The position numbers and the translations under genes are program-made. This document shows, piece by piece, positions 1-12,860 of a stretch of DNA of 22,699 bases. Source of the DNA: Mnemiopsis leidyi (Eukaryota; Ctenophora; Tentaculata; Lobata; Bolinopsidae); contig JH154726.1 in assembly GCA_000226015.1 (NCBI GenBank), forward strand, positions 2,321 through 25,019, read 5' to 3'. Each line of letters begins with the position of its first letter. The first letter of the stretch is position 1. The notes under the pieces were generated by a model. It made no database searches, had not been told where the DNA came from, and worked only from the letters and a program-made list of their open reading frames with translations.

Positions 1-130
1 TTAAATTTTGAACTTGACAATTTTTATAGTGTGATCATGTCCTACGCTTAAAGGATGAAACGTTACTTATACTTCATACTAACGAAATGGTATCACTTGT
101 ACTCAACTTAGTCATAAAATTTACAATACT

Positions 131-2208
<2,078 letters not shown>

Positions 2209-2338
2209 TTTTGATTATTAAAGTCTCAAGTTAACGAGTAACGGCGCTATTCAAAGAAATTAATTTTCAACTGAGCTCTTGGGGTTTGAAAGCAGCTTTT
2301 AAGGAGGCACCTAACGCGCATGCTCGTTTACCAAGCCT

Positions 2339-2399
2339 CAACACGCTCATTGGTTTAAATCAAACACGTGCTTAAGTCTTAACGCTCCATTGGTTGCCT
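2339..2399 (-). promoter_or_regulatory. Paired CCAAT boxes and E-box, alpha-tubulin copy 1 promoter
   Basis: Two CCAAT boxes, seen as ATTGG on the plus strand, lie at 2349-2353 and 2389-2393. They are 40 bp apart and share flanking bases (CGCTC before, TT after), as if the element had been duplicated. A CACGTG E-box sits between them at 2365-2370. All lie between the X-box and the start codon. NF-Y is the usual CCAAT binder and often cooperates with RFX. Confidence 0.45.
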
Positions 2400-2470
2400 T
2401 TTCTTCAGTGGACAGACATCTAAAGCTATTAACGGTCGAGTTGGGTTAATGAGCAGCTCTGATGTATTTT

Positions 2471-2484
2471 GTTGCCATAGAGAC
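2471..2484 (-). promoter_or_regulatory. RFX X-box upstream of alpha-tubulin copy 1
   Basis: On the minus strand the 14 bases read GTCTCTATGGCAAC, a perfect match to the X-box consensus GTHNYYATRRNAAC bound by RFX factors in ciliary gene promoters. It lies about 263 bp upstream of the start codon at 2208, in the coding orientation. The second tubulin copy has the same arrangement. Function is inferred. Confidence 0.6.
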
Positions 2485-3218
2485 AGCTTCTTGAATCGGT
2501 TGGTAATATCGTGCAATGCAATTAGTGCGTATACGGATCAGGATTATTAGTTGGACAGAGGGCAATCAGAGGGCCTTGTCGTTTCCCTTTTTCTAACGGT
2601 TAGGTTTAATCTCTTGGTCAGCATGCTCTGGTGAGCACTTAGGTACAGATCACTGCTTCCAGTTCCGGTAGACAACCTTACCGCCAAAAACGCCATACAG
2701 AATTCACAAAACTGATGATGGGAAACACCCCTGCTTTTAGGGTGTGTACGCATTAAGTCAAAGTGTGTAGGTCAGTGGATTGTGGAATTAAACAGACATT
2801 AAACCTGTGGTCCTAATATGTTGGTAAGTGTGCTGGTCAATGGAATTAAACAGGATTTAAACCTGGTTAGATAAGTCTATAGGATGTGTAGGTAAAGGTA
2901 TAACACAACATTTAGTCAACACATTGGAAGCACCTAGAGCTTTACAGCACGTTTTGTAATACCTAAACTTTTCAGCGGAGCACCAAATTTAAAATATTTG
3001 GCCATCATTGGATTCGTTTGATGCCTAAATGACATTTGATAAATAGGGATCTTTTTAATCTGGCTGCACGTTTTTCTGTATAATTGCTGAACTGAGTAAA
3101 GGAGGCTGACCAAATCATCATTGTTTATAGGTTATTAAATATTATAGAATTCTCAAAACCAAATAAAACTCTGCTGGATATAAGTAAAGATTTGAAAAAT
3201 CTAAGATCATGTACCATA
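2485..3218. other. Spacer between tubulin copy 1 promoter and the transposon
   Basis: Apart from the 2763-2905 repeat I see no supported gene. A minus-strand open frame at 2547-2753 (68 codons) is a little GC-richer than its surroundings and contains a possible donor (GGCG|GTAAGG near 2690), but it matches nothing I recognise. Confidence 0.4.
2763..2905. repeat. Diverged tandem repeat, about 64-bp period, in the spacer
   Basis: Two long copies (2763-2810 and 2827-2868) share the order GTGT..GGTCARTGGA, GGAATTAAACAG, then TTAAACCTG. A third copy begins at about 2889 (TGTGTAGGTAAAGGTA) and fades out. Each copy contains a small CAGG/CCTG inverted repeat around the TTTAAA core. No coding potential was seen. 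Confidence 0.5.
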
Positions 3219-3227
3219 CTTGGCAAA
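3219..3227. repeat. Target-site duplication, left copy
   Basis: CTTGGCAAA, identical to the copy at 4119-4127. Removing the element plus one copy leaves a plausible empty site reading ccata, CTTGGCAAA, tacaac. Confidence 0.65.
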
Positions 3228-3342
3228 GGTATACGCACTGTACGGCGACATACACTGAACAGCGACAGCGACATTTCGCTAATTCGCTATTCAGTGCATG
3301 TCGCCTTACAGTGGAGGTAACGCACTCTTTGGCGACATGTGA
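3228..3342 (+). repeat. Left terminal and subterminal repeats of the transposon
   Basis: The left end starts GGTATACG, then CACTGTACGGCGACATA and a diverged second unit beginning CACTGAACAGCGAC. Inverted copies follow (TTCAGTGCATGTCGCC, then TTACAGTG), so this arm can also fold on itself. It pairs with the right arm at 3972-4118. Confidence 0.6.
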
Positions 3343-3549
3343 TCCTTTCTTCACTCTCTATCAGTTCATGCATTCTAAGTCTGCGACATGAGATGCGGTG
3401 GGTTGAGACCTTCCGGGATGTGACGGGTGACCCCCTTTCTTGGTTGAGTGATACGAGTGGTGCGATAGACCTAGGGATGTGATACCCTGTCCTGATTGAG
3501 TGATTCGAGATGTCAGATTCCAGTGATGTGATCCGTTAGTACAGCTAAA

Positions 3550-3970
3550 ATGTACAACCAACGTGGTCAGTTCATCGCCTTAGGTTACCATGGCAACTAC
3601 TCCTATACAAACGCAACTGTTCCTGGACGATGCGCTGGCAGCACCAACGTGGTTATCAACATATATCTCTACACCAAAGACAAGAAAAGACGAGACCGGA
3701 CCTACATGATCACCCCACCCACGACGTCCAGTATTCAGAGACCTACGTCCATGTGTGGCTGAACAGACGCTCAGGAGGAATGCCGCCCAGACAGATCAAC
3801 CAACCATGCTTCTTGTCGCTCATACCTGGCCCAGTGCAACAGTGCGGAGACGCATGCAGAGGGAAGACCTAGTTCTCGGGTATGAAGTGGAGAACTCACC
3901 TATCCACAAAGCCTTTAAACTCATCATAGCTCTACCCTTCGTCCCTGAAGACCTGATACCTACTGAGTGA
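3550..3970 (+). pseudogene. MULE-type transposase remnant (frame-broken)
   Basis: The coding signal is split between frames. One open frame runs from ATG 3550 to 3762 and another from about 3755 to a stop at 3968-3970. The second contains TWPSATVRRRMQRED, then a stretch ending FKLIIALPFVPEDLIP. From memory, MULE transposases have a (F/W)P.A.V segment and, further on, a LALPFLPPE-like motif near the end; here the FHF.Q. helix usually found between them is missing, consistent with an internal deletion. The first frame (about 70 residues, with RGQFIALGYHGNYSY) could be a worn FLYWCH-type DNA-binding domain, but this is weak. No catalytic DDE residues can be assigned, so the product is inactive. 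Confidence 0.45.
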
Positions 3971-3971
3971 A

Positions 3972-4118
3972 GGTGTACAGTATGTCGCTGTTCAGTGAGG
4001 TGCTAAGATATGTCGCTGTTCAGTGCGTGTCGCCACACAGTGCGAAAATTTCGAGTTCGCCGTTCGCTGTACAGTGTGTGTCGCCGTACAGTGCATGTCG
4101 CCATACAGTGATAGAATC
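3972..4118 (-). repeat. Right terminal and subterminal repeats of the transposon
   Basis: Read from the right end on the minus strand, six CACTG-starting units follow one another. The first two are CACTGTATGGCGACATG and CACTGTACGGCGACACA, exactly 17 bp each; the inner units are longer and diverged. Such arrays usually serve as transposase binding sites. Confidence 0.6.
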
Positions 4119-4127
4119 CTTGGCAAA
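4119..4127. repeat. Target-site duplication, right copy
   Basis: CTTGGCAAA, identical to the copy at 3219-3227, directly abutting the right inverted repeat of the transposon. Confidence 0.65.
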
Positions 4128-4260
4128 TACAACAATAAGTGTGAACAAGTGAACAAATACCGATAAATTACCTTTAAAAGTTGTGTGAACAAATGCGAAA
4201 AAGTATATCAAATAAATCTGTAAATATCATGGTTTGTGTAAATTCTGAAATCTCAACAGT
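4128..4260. other. 3' flank of alpha-tubulin copy 2
   Basis: AT-rich sequence between the tubulin stop codon and the transposon duplication. It should hold the 3' UTR of copy 2 on the minus strand. I see no canonical AATAAA on that strand, so the transcript may use a variant signal or run into the transposon. Confidence 0.35.
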
Positions 4261-6189
<1,929 letters not shown>

Positions 6190-6302
6190 GATGAAGGTCA
6201 GAAGGTTTCCGTCCCGAGGGAGTAAGAGTAACGTCTACTGGATGAGTATGAATTGAAATGGAAAATGTTTCTAATCTAGCGGGAGTATATCGGCTGAAGC
6301 CC

Positions 6303-6431
6303 TGATCACGTGATCACCTCCAAGTGACCCCAAATCTCTCTTCAATTCGCAGATTAGCTCCCTCACTTCGCTGATACTGACCGGGGGGTCTTCTCTTATT
6401 GGCTCAGACAAGCAGCGTGCTCGGTCACGTG
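6303..6431 (-). promoter_or_regulatory. Promoter cluster of alpha-tubulin copy 2 (palindromic E-box, CCAAT box, E-box)
   Basis: A 14-bp perfect palindrome TGATCACGTGATCA at 6303-6316 contains a CACGTG E-box about 115 bp upstream of the start codon. A reverse CCAAT box (ATTGG, 6398-6402) and a second CACGTG (6426-6431) follow, then the X-box at 6511. The order start codon, CCAAT box, X-box matches copy 1. No convincing TATA box was seen. Confidence 0.4.
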
Positions 6432-6510
6432 GCTGTCAGAACACACCTTTTGCATGGTTCTTCGTTTAACGATATTAAATGTAAATTGATCCACGTCTGA
6501 TGTCGTGCTC

Positions 6511-6524
6511 GTTGCTATGGTGAC
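6511..6524 (-). promoter_or_regulatory. RFX X-box upstream of alpha-tubulin copy 2
   Basis: On the minus strand the 14 bases read GTCACCATAGCAAC, a perfect GTHNYYATRRNAAC match, about 322 bp upstream of the start codon at 6189. Orientation and spacing resemble the X-box of copy 1, although the surrounding promoter sequence has diverged. This conservation is the main argument that both sites are real. Confidence 0.6.
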
Positions 6525-6654
6525 CAAACAATGCATATGCTGGAGCAACTGGGAATGTACTGTAAGCTGTACTTTTTGTGACAGAATGACGAGTGTTTGA
6601 GTGGAGATACTGGTAAGGGCCAATTATTTCTGTGAATTGGAAGATTTTGAAATA

Positions 6655-6913
6655 ATGTCGCAGAGCTCTGGATTGATTAGGTTGTTCAAAACATGTACTG
6701 TAACACATGAACTGAAGTCGGTTTTAATAGTTGACGTTGAGATATTTCTAAAATTTATTCAAAAGGTTTCAACTATTGATGATAGAATGCACAATGCATA
6801 AATCGATTTTCTCCCCGCAGCAGAACCTGGATAAACTCATCAAATTTATCTTTATAATCCTATGGAGCGCCGATTTAATCAAATTTTCTGTACCACCAGA
6901 TGCAAATTTGTGA
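6655..6913 (+). other. Weak candidate: small plus-strand gene head-to-head with tubulin copy 2
   Basis: An open frame starts at ATG 6655 and could splice at AAG|GTTTC (6766) to a strong-looking acceptor (ttttctccccgcag, ending 6820). It would then read in phase through CAG AAC CTG to a stop at 6911-6913. A second good acceptor ends at 6946. The resulting roughly 67-residue hydrophobic protein resembles nothing I know. The implied 55-bp intron is half the smallest secure intron in this window, which counts against it. If real, the 6511-6524 X-box would lie in a shared promoter. Confidence 0.15.
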
Positions 6914-7644
6914 TACAACGTGCAAATGATCCACTGTTTTTCGCAGCAATTAGTAAAAAGTGATCGGCAGCTTCATCGAGTTAACACGATATCTTAAATT
7001 GATGGCGAGTTTTACTCCAGACACAGACGTTATGAAGAACAGGAACATTTTAACTTATTTTTCAACTTTAGGGTACAAAACCGCAACCTCCGGTCTCGCC
7101 ACCAGTTATAAACTTTCCTCTGCTACCAGCCATGACCTAACGAACAAACCAGTCAGCTAATTACCATTTGTCGGGAACTTCAGTCGGAGGGCCCGTAGAG
7201 ATCAGAGCCACACAGTGCCCGGGAAATTTCCATTGGAGTTAGACATCTCTCTTGTGATTCGAAGAACCCGCACTAAACGTTTAACGATTCAGTACATTTA
7301 CCAGGAAGTTGGGATTGCAGAATACGGGGACACAAGCGGTATATGGTTTGCTAGAGGTAGACCTCTCTGGATTTCTATAGTTTGTGTTTGCTAGATTTCG
7401 GTTTGTTTGGTGCTTTGTGAGCACCTCTACGAATTAGATTTAAAGTGCAACTAAAAATGTTATTTATTTGAAAGTATTGTAGTTCGAGTTTATAAATAAG
7501 AATAAAAACAATTATAACGTTTTATGTGCTGAATTTCAATAGTATATCCACAAAAGAAAGTGCCTTGTTGATGAAACACGTCATTTCGTACGTTCTAGTG
7601 CAAGGGAAGATGCTTAAACTTGAAGAGACATCTTCTAAACTTAC

Positions 7645-7736
7645 TTGCAGCTCTGACTTAATTTTTCCTATATGACCTCTTAAGGCAATTCGAGCTTCAT
7701 CGGCTAGAAACATGATTTTTTTAACACTTTTTACAA
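7645..7736 (-). CDS. Candidate internal exon resembling ribosome recycling factor
   Basis: On the minus strand an acceptor (CAATATCGCAG) and a consensus donor (CAA|GTAAGT) frame 92 bases, two bases then 30 codons. The peptide includes FLADEARIALRGHIGKIK. This resembles the helix of ribosome recycling factors where a pattern like AE.AR.A.R..R is conserved. I could not find the neighbouring exons that an RRF gene would need, upstream or downstream. It may be a relic, an exon of another gene, or chance. There are no other supporting features. Confidence 0.2.
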
Positions 7737-7780
7737 CTGCGATATTGACGACAACAATTACTACACTTAGTCTTAGTCTC

Positions 7781-7810
7781 AAACAGGATTAAACACGATT
7801 AAACAGGATT
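7781..7810. repeat. Three 10-bp tandem units
   Basis: AAACAGGATT, AAACACGATT, AAACAGGATT in succession. A short low-complexity repeat with no visible function. Confidence 0.6.
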
Positions 7811-9080
7811 AATTAGTCTTATAAAAACAGTTACAAACTCAGCTGGCAGAACATCCCAAATACAGGATAAATATATCTCCGGTAAATCGAGTGAGCAATC
7901 AAATGAGATTCATTGAGAAGCATACTTAATGCCTAAATATCTAAATGGATTAAGTTATTGTGGCCAATGAAAGGTAAATAAGAAAATTATTGAAGCAATT
8001 TTAATGACACGCGAGACAAGGGAGCGTGCAATGCAATGTGCATTTCCTTGCTTCAAGATATGTACTGACAGTCATGACCGGGAGTTGGATCTTTAATACT
8101 TCCCTAGTCCTTTTTTGTAGCCAAGTATATATACCTTTATAAAGACAGGCTTATATCGATCGCTTTAAATTTGTAGAGAGACAAACTAAAACAATTAAAT
8201 ATTTTCATTCCAACCATCGGTTTCGCAAATCTACGAAAATATTGGATAACCGCCAATTCAACTTTAAACGGATCAGATATTGTAAAACTAGAATTGCTTT
8301 AGATACGATAGCTCGGTACCTAAATAATATCCTATCAAGTGCTGACCGTTGGCACTGGAAGTGAGAGTGCAGTACAAGTAGGTTTATAAGTTTATATAGT
8401 AGGTTTATATAGTAGTTATAAGAAGGATAGCTTTGATATTGATGTGCATGACTTCCAAGTGTCCGCGGTATCTTTGAGTTGCAGTCTAATAAAACAAATA
8501 ACCTTTAGCATTTAGTTAATTATTGCAGTTCGTTGGTTCGAATTTTCTTGTTTAGATTGATATACATAATTAGAAATATAACGCAGCCTTTTGTGATCTG
8601 CAACTGCAAATTGGTATAGGTACAAATAGATTGGTCTAATGCACGGATGACAGATTCTACTGTCTACATATAGTTACCGAACTATTGTGATGGTTGGACG
8701 CACACAGTATACTGCTACATTTGGCCCTGTGATTACATCTTAGCATCTTACTCCTCTAGTCCACATTAGCCCTCTCGTAGTTCGTACAAGATTTCACTTA
8801 AACTAACCGTAGTAACATTACCACAGGTCACGTGGACTATAACCTCATATTAAGTCAATCTCGAAGGCCGCTCGGTAAGATGACATTTCAATAATATTAT
8901 TGACGGCAAGTTGGACGAGGTATAATACCCGGCTTTACGTAGAGTGACGATAAGAGAACAAAGAACACAGAGCAATTACTAATACTCTCGTCCTCGACGG
9001 GAAACATCAAGCAATCATGCTTTATGATTACTGTTAGCTTAGAGAGCCATGAAGACTCTGTAATGGGCATCTCTGCGACA

Positions 9081-9111
9081 CTGCCGCCGATTTGACCATA
9101 TATGGCGGCAG
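9081..9111. repeat. GC-rich inverted repeat enclosing a CArG box
   Basis: CTGCCGCC (9081-9088) and GGCGGCAG (9104-9111) are perfect 8-bp complements around a 15-base loop. CCATATATGG at 9096-9105 is a perfect SRF-type CC(A/T)6GG site overlapping the right arm. Its role is unknown, since no secure gene is adjacent. Confidence 0.45.
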
Positions 9112-9315
9112 GTCGTGCAGTTGAACGAAGCTAATACATCTACCCCCTGGAGAGACTGACCTTTGTGGTTGTGTAAGATTCGCGTTAAACTTAACCTGCT
9201 TCTGGGAATGCTTTAACGAATGTTTCTTTTCAGTTTTATCGTCTCCGTTTTTAGTCCAATTTGTCTTCGTGGATATAGTTATCGTGGATAAATGTAATCT
9301 CAAGTCATGTCGAGC

Positions 9316-9353
9316 TTCGATTATGTACTAGGACTTCGATTATGTACTAGGAC
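9316..9353. repeat. Exact 19-bp tandem duplication
   Basis: TTCGATTATGTACTAGGAC occurs twice with no spacer, identical in both copies, so it is probably recent. Confidence 0.7.
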
Positions 9354-10343
9354 TATAGTTCATTAATCAAATTCAAAATCAAGATCAAATTTTGTAGCAA
9401 TCTAAAATTTAGGACTAGTGCACCAGCTTCAACATCACGATCAAAGCACTTTAAACTCTAAGGCTGAATTCAATTTTGTCAGCAGTTAAGCGCCATGATT
9501 ATCACTGGTTGGTCATTTTAATTTTGCTCGACAATCCTAGCTTATATGGCATAAGTGTGAGGCCTTCCGTTAGCAACCGTCCTTAACTAATGAGTAAAGC
9601 CACGTGGAAGTTAAATATAGAGTTTCATTCCGGTTTGTTGGCAAATTTGTCGTCATTATTGTCTTGTGTGAACTTGCAGGATCATGAACAGTCTTTTTAT
9701 TTTGATGGTAAAAAGTTCCAAACACACCTCTAATTCTCCGGGTGACACAATCACATCACAATCCATGAGCAACACATTACTATAACTTAATTGGAGTATC
9801 CAGTCTGACGGTTTTCGTGAAGTATGATGGCATGGCCCTGACCTTAACTCATCGAAGTATCAAAATAAGTAAGTATTAGTCTTCCAATTGGGCATTGAAA
9901 AGGGAAAAAACTATCAACTGTAATTGTCTGCCACTTTGTCCGACTCTCATTCGAAGCGAATGAATCCACCAAGAATCAAATGTCGGGAGGATGCACCCTA
10001 CCATGCAACAACTATAATATGAAAGAGGAATTAGTAATTCTTAGTTTGTAGTCTGATTGAACAGTTCCGTTTTCATGTTCAACTTGCTTCTCTGAGCGAG
10101 TCCGGGGCATTCATTGGTTATTTTAACAGGATCTTAACCAGAGGGTTTGTAACATCATGTATGCTGACTAGTCACTATAAGCTTACCTGATCCTCTCCAA
10201 CACGATTTTGTTCTCAAGTTCATTCAACTCAGTCACATATTATGCACTAAAGATCTGGATATGTGCCTAGCCTGGCGAATTTAGTGGAAATCCTTGCTGT
10301 ACGGCATGTTAAACAAGGAATCCTCTTAAACAAGGATCCTCTC

Positions 10344-10383
10344 GATCCATTGATCCATTGATCCATTGATCCATTGATCCAAT
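10344..10383. repeat. (GATCCATT)5 minisatellite
   Basis: Five 8-bp units, the last reading GATCCAAT. Related TTAAACAAGGAATCC-like words flank it at about 10308, 10326 and 10385, suggesting repeated slippage in this area. Confidence 0.7.
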
Positions 10384-10680
10384 GTTAAACAAGGAATGGA
10401 AGCTAAGGGGTTCCGTGCAGTCCAATCTTTAGTGCAACCTTTACATCGGAAATGAAGGTGACCCTTTGGTGCACGTAAGCAATAAGCAATGACGATTGGA
10501 TCATATTGAGTTAGGATCAGTTGGTCCGCTTTCCCGGCTAAACCTTTTGTATAGGATCTAAACCAGGTTTTACATGTTGCGGTTTGACCTCGATGGTTTT
10601 ATTTTTTTAATCTAATACCCGAGTAAATACAATCATAATAGTATGAATAAATCGCAGATTGCTTTAAACAAGCACTGTGA

Positions 10681-10715
10681 GTGTACAGTGTACAATGTAC
10701 AGTGTACAGTGTACA
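10681..10715. repeat. GTGTACA-type tandem repeat
   Basis: TGTACAG/TGTACA words repeat about five times. Each contains the palindrome TGTACA, so the tract is nearly self-complementary. Confidence 0.6.
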
Positions 10716-11120
10716 TTCCTTTAATCAAGGAAAGGTTATTGTCTTCTAAAAAAACAATTGGACGAGACCATCTTGGGACCAACATTTAACTACAGTGGCA
10801 ATTTAGTTTTCAGTTTTACTAATACAAATTTTCAACTATGTAAGACTGAAGATGATGTCGTGCATCGAAATTTATTTCCATTATAAGTATAGTTTTCCTT
10901 GTCCAATCAACTCGAGTTGCAGTCAGAGCCCAGGGGATTAAAGCAATCAAATTTAGGTACAGGTCACACCCTTATATTTGTTTTATGAGTTTCGTTACAA
11001 AAGCTTTGCACCTCAAAGTGAGTCAATCATTTCCTCTACTATTAGCAACCACTGCCCAGCAGTTTGGTGCCCCCTGCAAGGATCAGCTCAGAGTCAGACA
11101 GAAAGGCATGATTAGATCAG

Positions 11121-11246
11121 CCATTTCCGGCTAGAGGGAGCTGCTTGCAGCTAGTACATACTGGAACATATAATACTCCGGTCCCACACGCTTACTGCAA
11201 GCAGCGCTCCCTTGGCTTCAAAATGTAGGCTAGACGGAAATAATTA
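11121..11246. repeat. Imperfect fold-back (inverted) repeat, possible MITE
   Basis: The left arm 11121-11150 contains ATTTCCGGCTAG, then AGGGAG, then CTGCTTGCAG. On the right CTGCAAGCAG and GCTCCCTT appear at 11195-11213, followed by GCTAGACGGAAAT at 11229-11241, giving complements in mirrored order with a small insertion. The layout is that of a short fold-back element, but I found no clear target duplication. Confidence 0.4.
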
Positions 11247-11394
11247 TCAAGTAAAATAATCAGATGTTTATAAGCTGCGTGTGTGGCTGGTGAGCTCTTT
11301 GCGGGCTTGGTATAACTTGAAGTTGAAGCGTTTCGTGATTCGTGGTTGTTTGCTGAGTTGAGGCCTTCGAGATAAGTTTTAATTGAAGGTCTTT

Positions 11395-11851
11395 NNNNNN
11401 NNNNNNNNNNNNNNNNNNNNNNNNNNNNNNNNNNNNNNNNNNNNNNNNNNNNNNNNNNNNNNNNNNNNNNNNNNNNNNNNNNNNNNNNNNNNNNNNNNNN
11501 NNNNNNNNNNNNNNNNNNNNNNNNNNNNNNNNNNNNNNNNNNNNNNNNNNNNNNNNNNNNNNNNNNNNNNNNNNNNNNNNNNNNNNNNNNNNNNNNNNNN
11601 NNNNNNNNNNNNNNNNNNNNNNNNNNNNNNNNNNNNNNNNNNNNNNNNNNNNNNNNNNNNNNNNNNNNNNNNNNNNNNNNNNNNNNNNNNNNNNNNNNNN
11701 NNNNNNNNNNNNNNNNNNNNNNNNNNNNNNNNNNNNNNNNNNNNNNNNNNNNNNNNNNNNNNNNNNNNNNNNNNNNNNNNNNNNNNNNNNNNNNNNNNNN
11801 NNNNNNNNNNNNNNNNNNNNNNNNNNNNNNNNNNNNNNNNNNNNNNNNNNN
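11395..11851. other. Assembly gap (457 N)
   Basis: Unsequenced stretch. Any open frame crossing it is an artefact. Confidence 0.99.
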
Positions 11852-12098
11852 TTTTCTTGGTTTCTTGGTTTTTATACTGTGTTCTACTGTACACTTATTT
11901 TTTCCTCTACTTCTAAGTTCATTTCCATATTTCATTTTTGTCCATTAAATGATAAGACCTCAGCCTGTTTACCCCCTGAAAACTACATATTTCATTGATG
12001 ACACCGGTGTCACGGACGTATTGACTACAGAATCGGGGCTCTAATAAGAAAGCTTAACTTTTTCTGCTGGTAAAAGTGGTGTCAAGGGCTGGACAGAC

Positions 12099-12127
12099 AT
12101 ATATACAAATAAATATATATATATATC
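12099..12127. repeat. AT-rich dinucleotide microsatellite
   Basis: Interrupted (AT)n tract. Confidence 0.6.
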
Positions 12128-12195
12128 TGGACGCATTATAAGTAGTAAGATAAGTTAAAATCCATTCGCCATTCCATTTTTCTTGCATCTAGATC

Positions 12196-12440
12196 TTACA
12201 ACAGCTGCTCTTTTAAAGTTTCGGGTTTCAGACCTTGACGCAAAGGAGCACCAGCAATATAAAATCTCGAGTCAATAAGATTTCTGGCATTAAGACTAGG
12301 GGGCTGTGATTTGACCATTCTGGGCAGCAAAACCGGACCCACACACACCAAGTATAGCAATGATCTGTCGGCTGTATCCACAAACACTCTACCGGCACCG
12401 GGCCTAGTGGTCGCGGTGCAGCCGACAGAGAGTCATTACA
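12196..12440 (-). other. Unassigned open frame, possible C-terminal exon
   Basis: On the minus strand an open frame of about 80 codons runs from near 12440 to a TAA at 12196-12198, in locally GC-richer sequence. The only in-frame ATG would give about 40 residues. The peptide has no domain I recognise. The opposite strand (about 12247-12508) is open too, which weakens the case for either. It lies upstream of the transporter gene and could belong to a divergently transcribed neighbour. Confidence 0.2.
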
Positions 12441-12649
12441 TGCGTTGTTACTCTCGTCAGTGTTATGCAGATGTGATTCGTGGTAATGTACAGTTTGTTT
12501 CAGTTTAGAACACGAAGTACTGGAAGATTTTAAGTGACTGCGTCAATTCATACTTCATAGCACAGTATTCTTTTTATCTTAAAATAGAAGTAAGAATTCT
12601 AAGAGAGGAGCCGGAAAGTTTTTTATCGCTTGAAAATTTCTCGGGATTG

Positions 12650-12694
12650 ATTGGTCGTATCTGGCTTCTCATTGGTTAATCGCTGTCACGTGAT
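12650..12694 (+). promoter_or_regulatory. Promoter elements of the transporter gene
   Basis: Two reverse CCAAT boxes (ATTGG at 12650-12654 and 12671-12675) are followed by GTCACGTGAT at 12685-12694, a CACGTG E-box differing by one base from the TFEB-type GTCACGTGAC site. They lie 170-210 bp upstream of the start codon at 12861. The combination resembles the tubulin promoters but lacks an X-box. Confidence 0.45.
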
Positions 12695-12817
12695 GGGAAG
12701 ATTTTCCGACTCCACAAGAATTCTGACGTTTATTCGTACTGCTTGTATTAAAAGCTTTTGAATCCAATGTTTGAGAACGCTAAGCTTCTTCTCCTAAAGT
12801 GCTAGCGGCAGATCAAA

Positions 12818-12829
12818 ATGGTCAGGTGA
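12818..12829 (+). promoter_or_regulatory. Minimal upstream open reading frame of the transporter gene
   Basis: ATG GTC AGG TGA lies 31 bases before the proposed start codon, in a good context (AAA before the ATG, G after). If transcribed, it could lower translation of the main frame or favour reinitiation. Confidence 0.35.
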
Positions 12830-12860
12830 CGAAGACAAAATCTTTCACACTGATTCCATT

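Larger units (their letters stand above)
3228..4118. mobile_element. Decayed MULE-like (Mutator superfamily) DNA transposon, 891 bp
   Basis: The element is bounded by an exact 9-bp direct repeat, CTTGGCAAA (3219-3227 and 4119-4127), read as a target-site duplication. Mutator-like elements typically make 9-11 bp duplications. Its ends are imperfect inverted repeats: the first 24 bases and the reverse complement of the last 24 share CACTGTAYGGCGACAT. Inside each end the 17-bp motif CACTGTAYGGCGACATR recurs in degenerate tandem form (3236-3340; 3978-4110 in reverse). The interior holds a broken coding region whose last frame resembles the C-terminal part of MULE transposases. It lies between the two tubulin genes, its right end 134 bp beyond the stop of copy 2. 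It is non-autonomous: no intact transposase exists here. Another superfamily with 8-9 bp duplications (for example Merlin) is less likely given the protein remnant. Confidence 0.65.
7811..11120. other. Long spacer without a supported gene
   Basis: Apart from the short repeats listed separately I see no convincing exon. A few isolated acceptor-like sites exist (for example ttcttttcag ending near 9232), but the frames behind them are short. No tRNA or other RNA gene was recognised. Confidence 0.4.

Noticed and set aside
3630-3872. Second plus-strand open frame inside the transposon
   Set aside because: Different frame from the transposase-like words and no resemblance to any transposase; most likely a shadow.
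6556-6579. GTAAGC...GTGACAG, intron-like 23-bp word upstream of the 6655 frame
   Set aside because: Too short to be spliced by the usual machinery, and removing it creates a stop codon.
7161-7398. Plus-strand frame of about 79 codons directly after a TAA, continuous with the frame 6960-7160
   Set aside because: No ATG, no recognised domain, and no evidence for readthrough; length is within chance at this base composition.
8528-8545. GGTTCGAATTT, resembling a tRNA B box
   Set aside because: No A box at the right distance and no cloverleaf could be drawn.
9034-9303. Minus-strand open frame of 89 codons
   Set aside because: Overlaps the GC-rich hairpin, which explains its lack of stops; no domain and no splice support.
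11192-11935. Long open frames on both strands
   Set aside because: They consist mainly of the N gap, which contains no stop codons by construction.
12247-12508. Plus-strand open frame upstream of the transporter
   Set aside because: Overlaps an equally open minus-strand frame, lies upstream of the likely promoter, and has no recognised domain.
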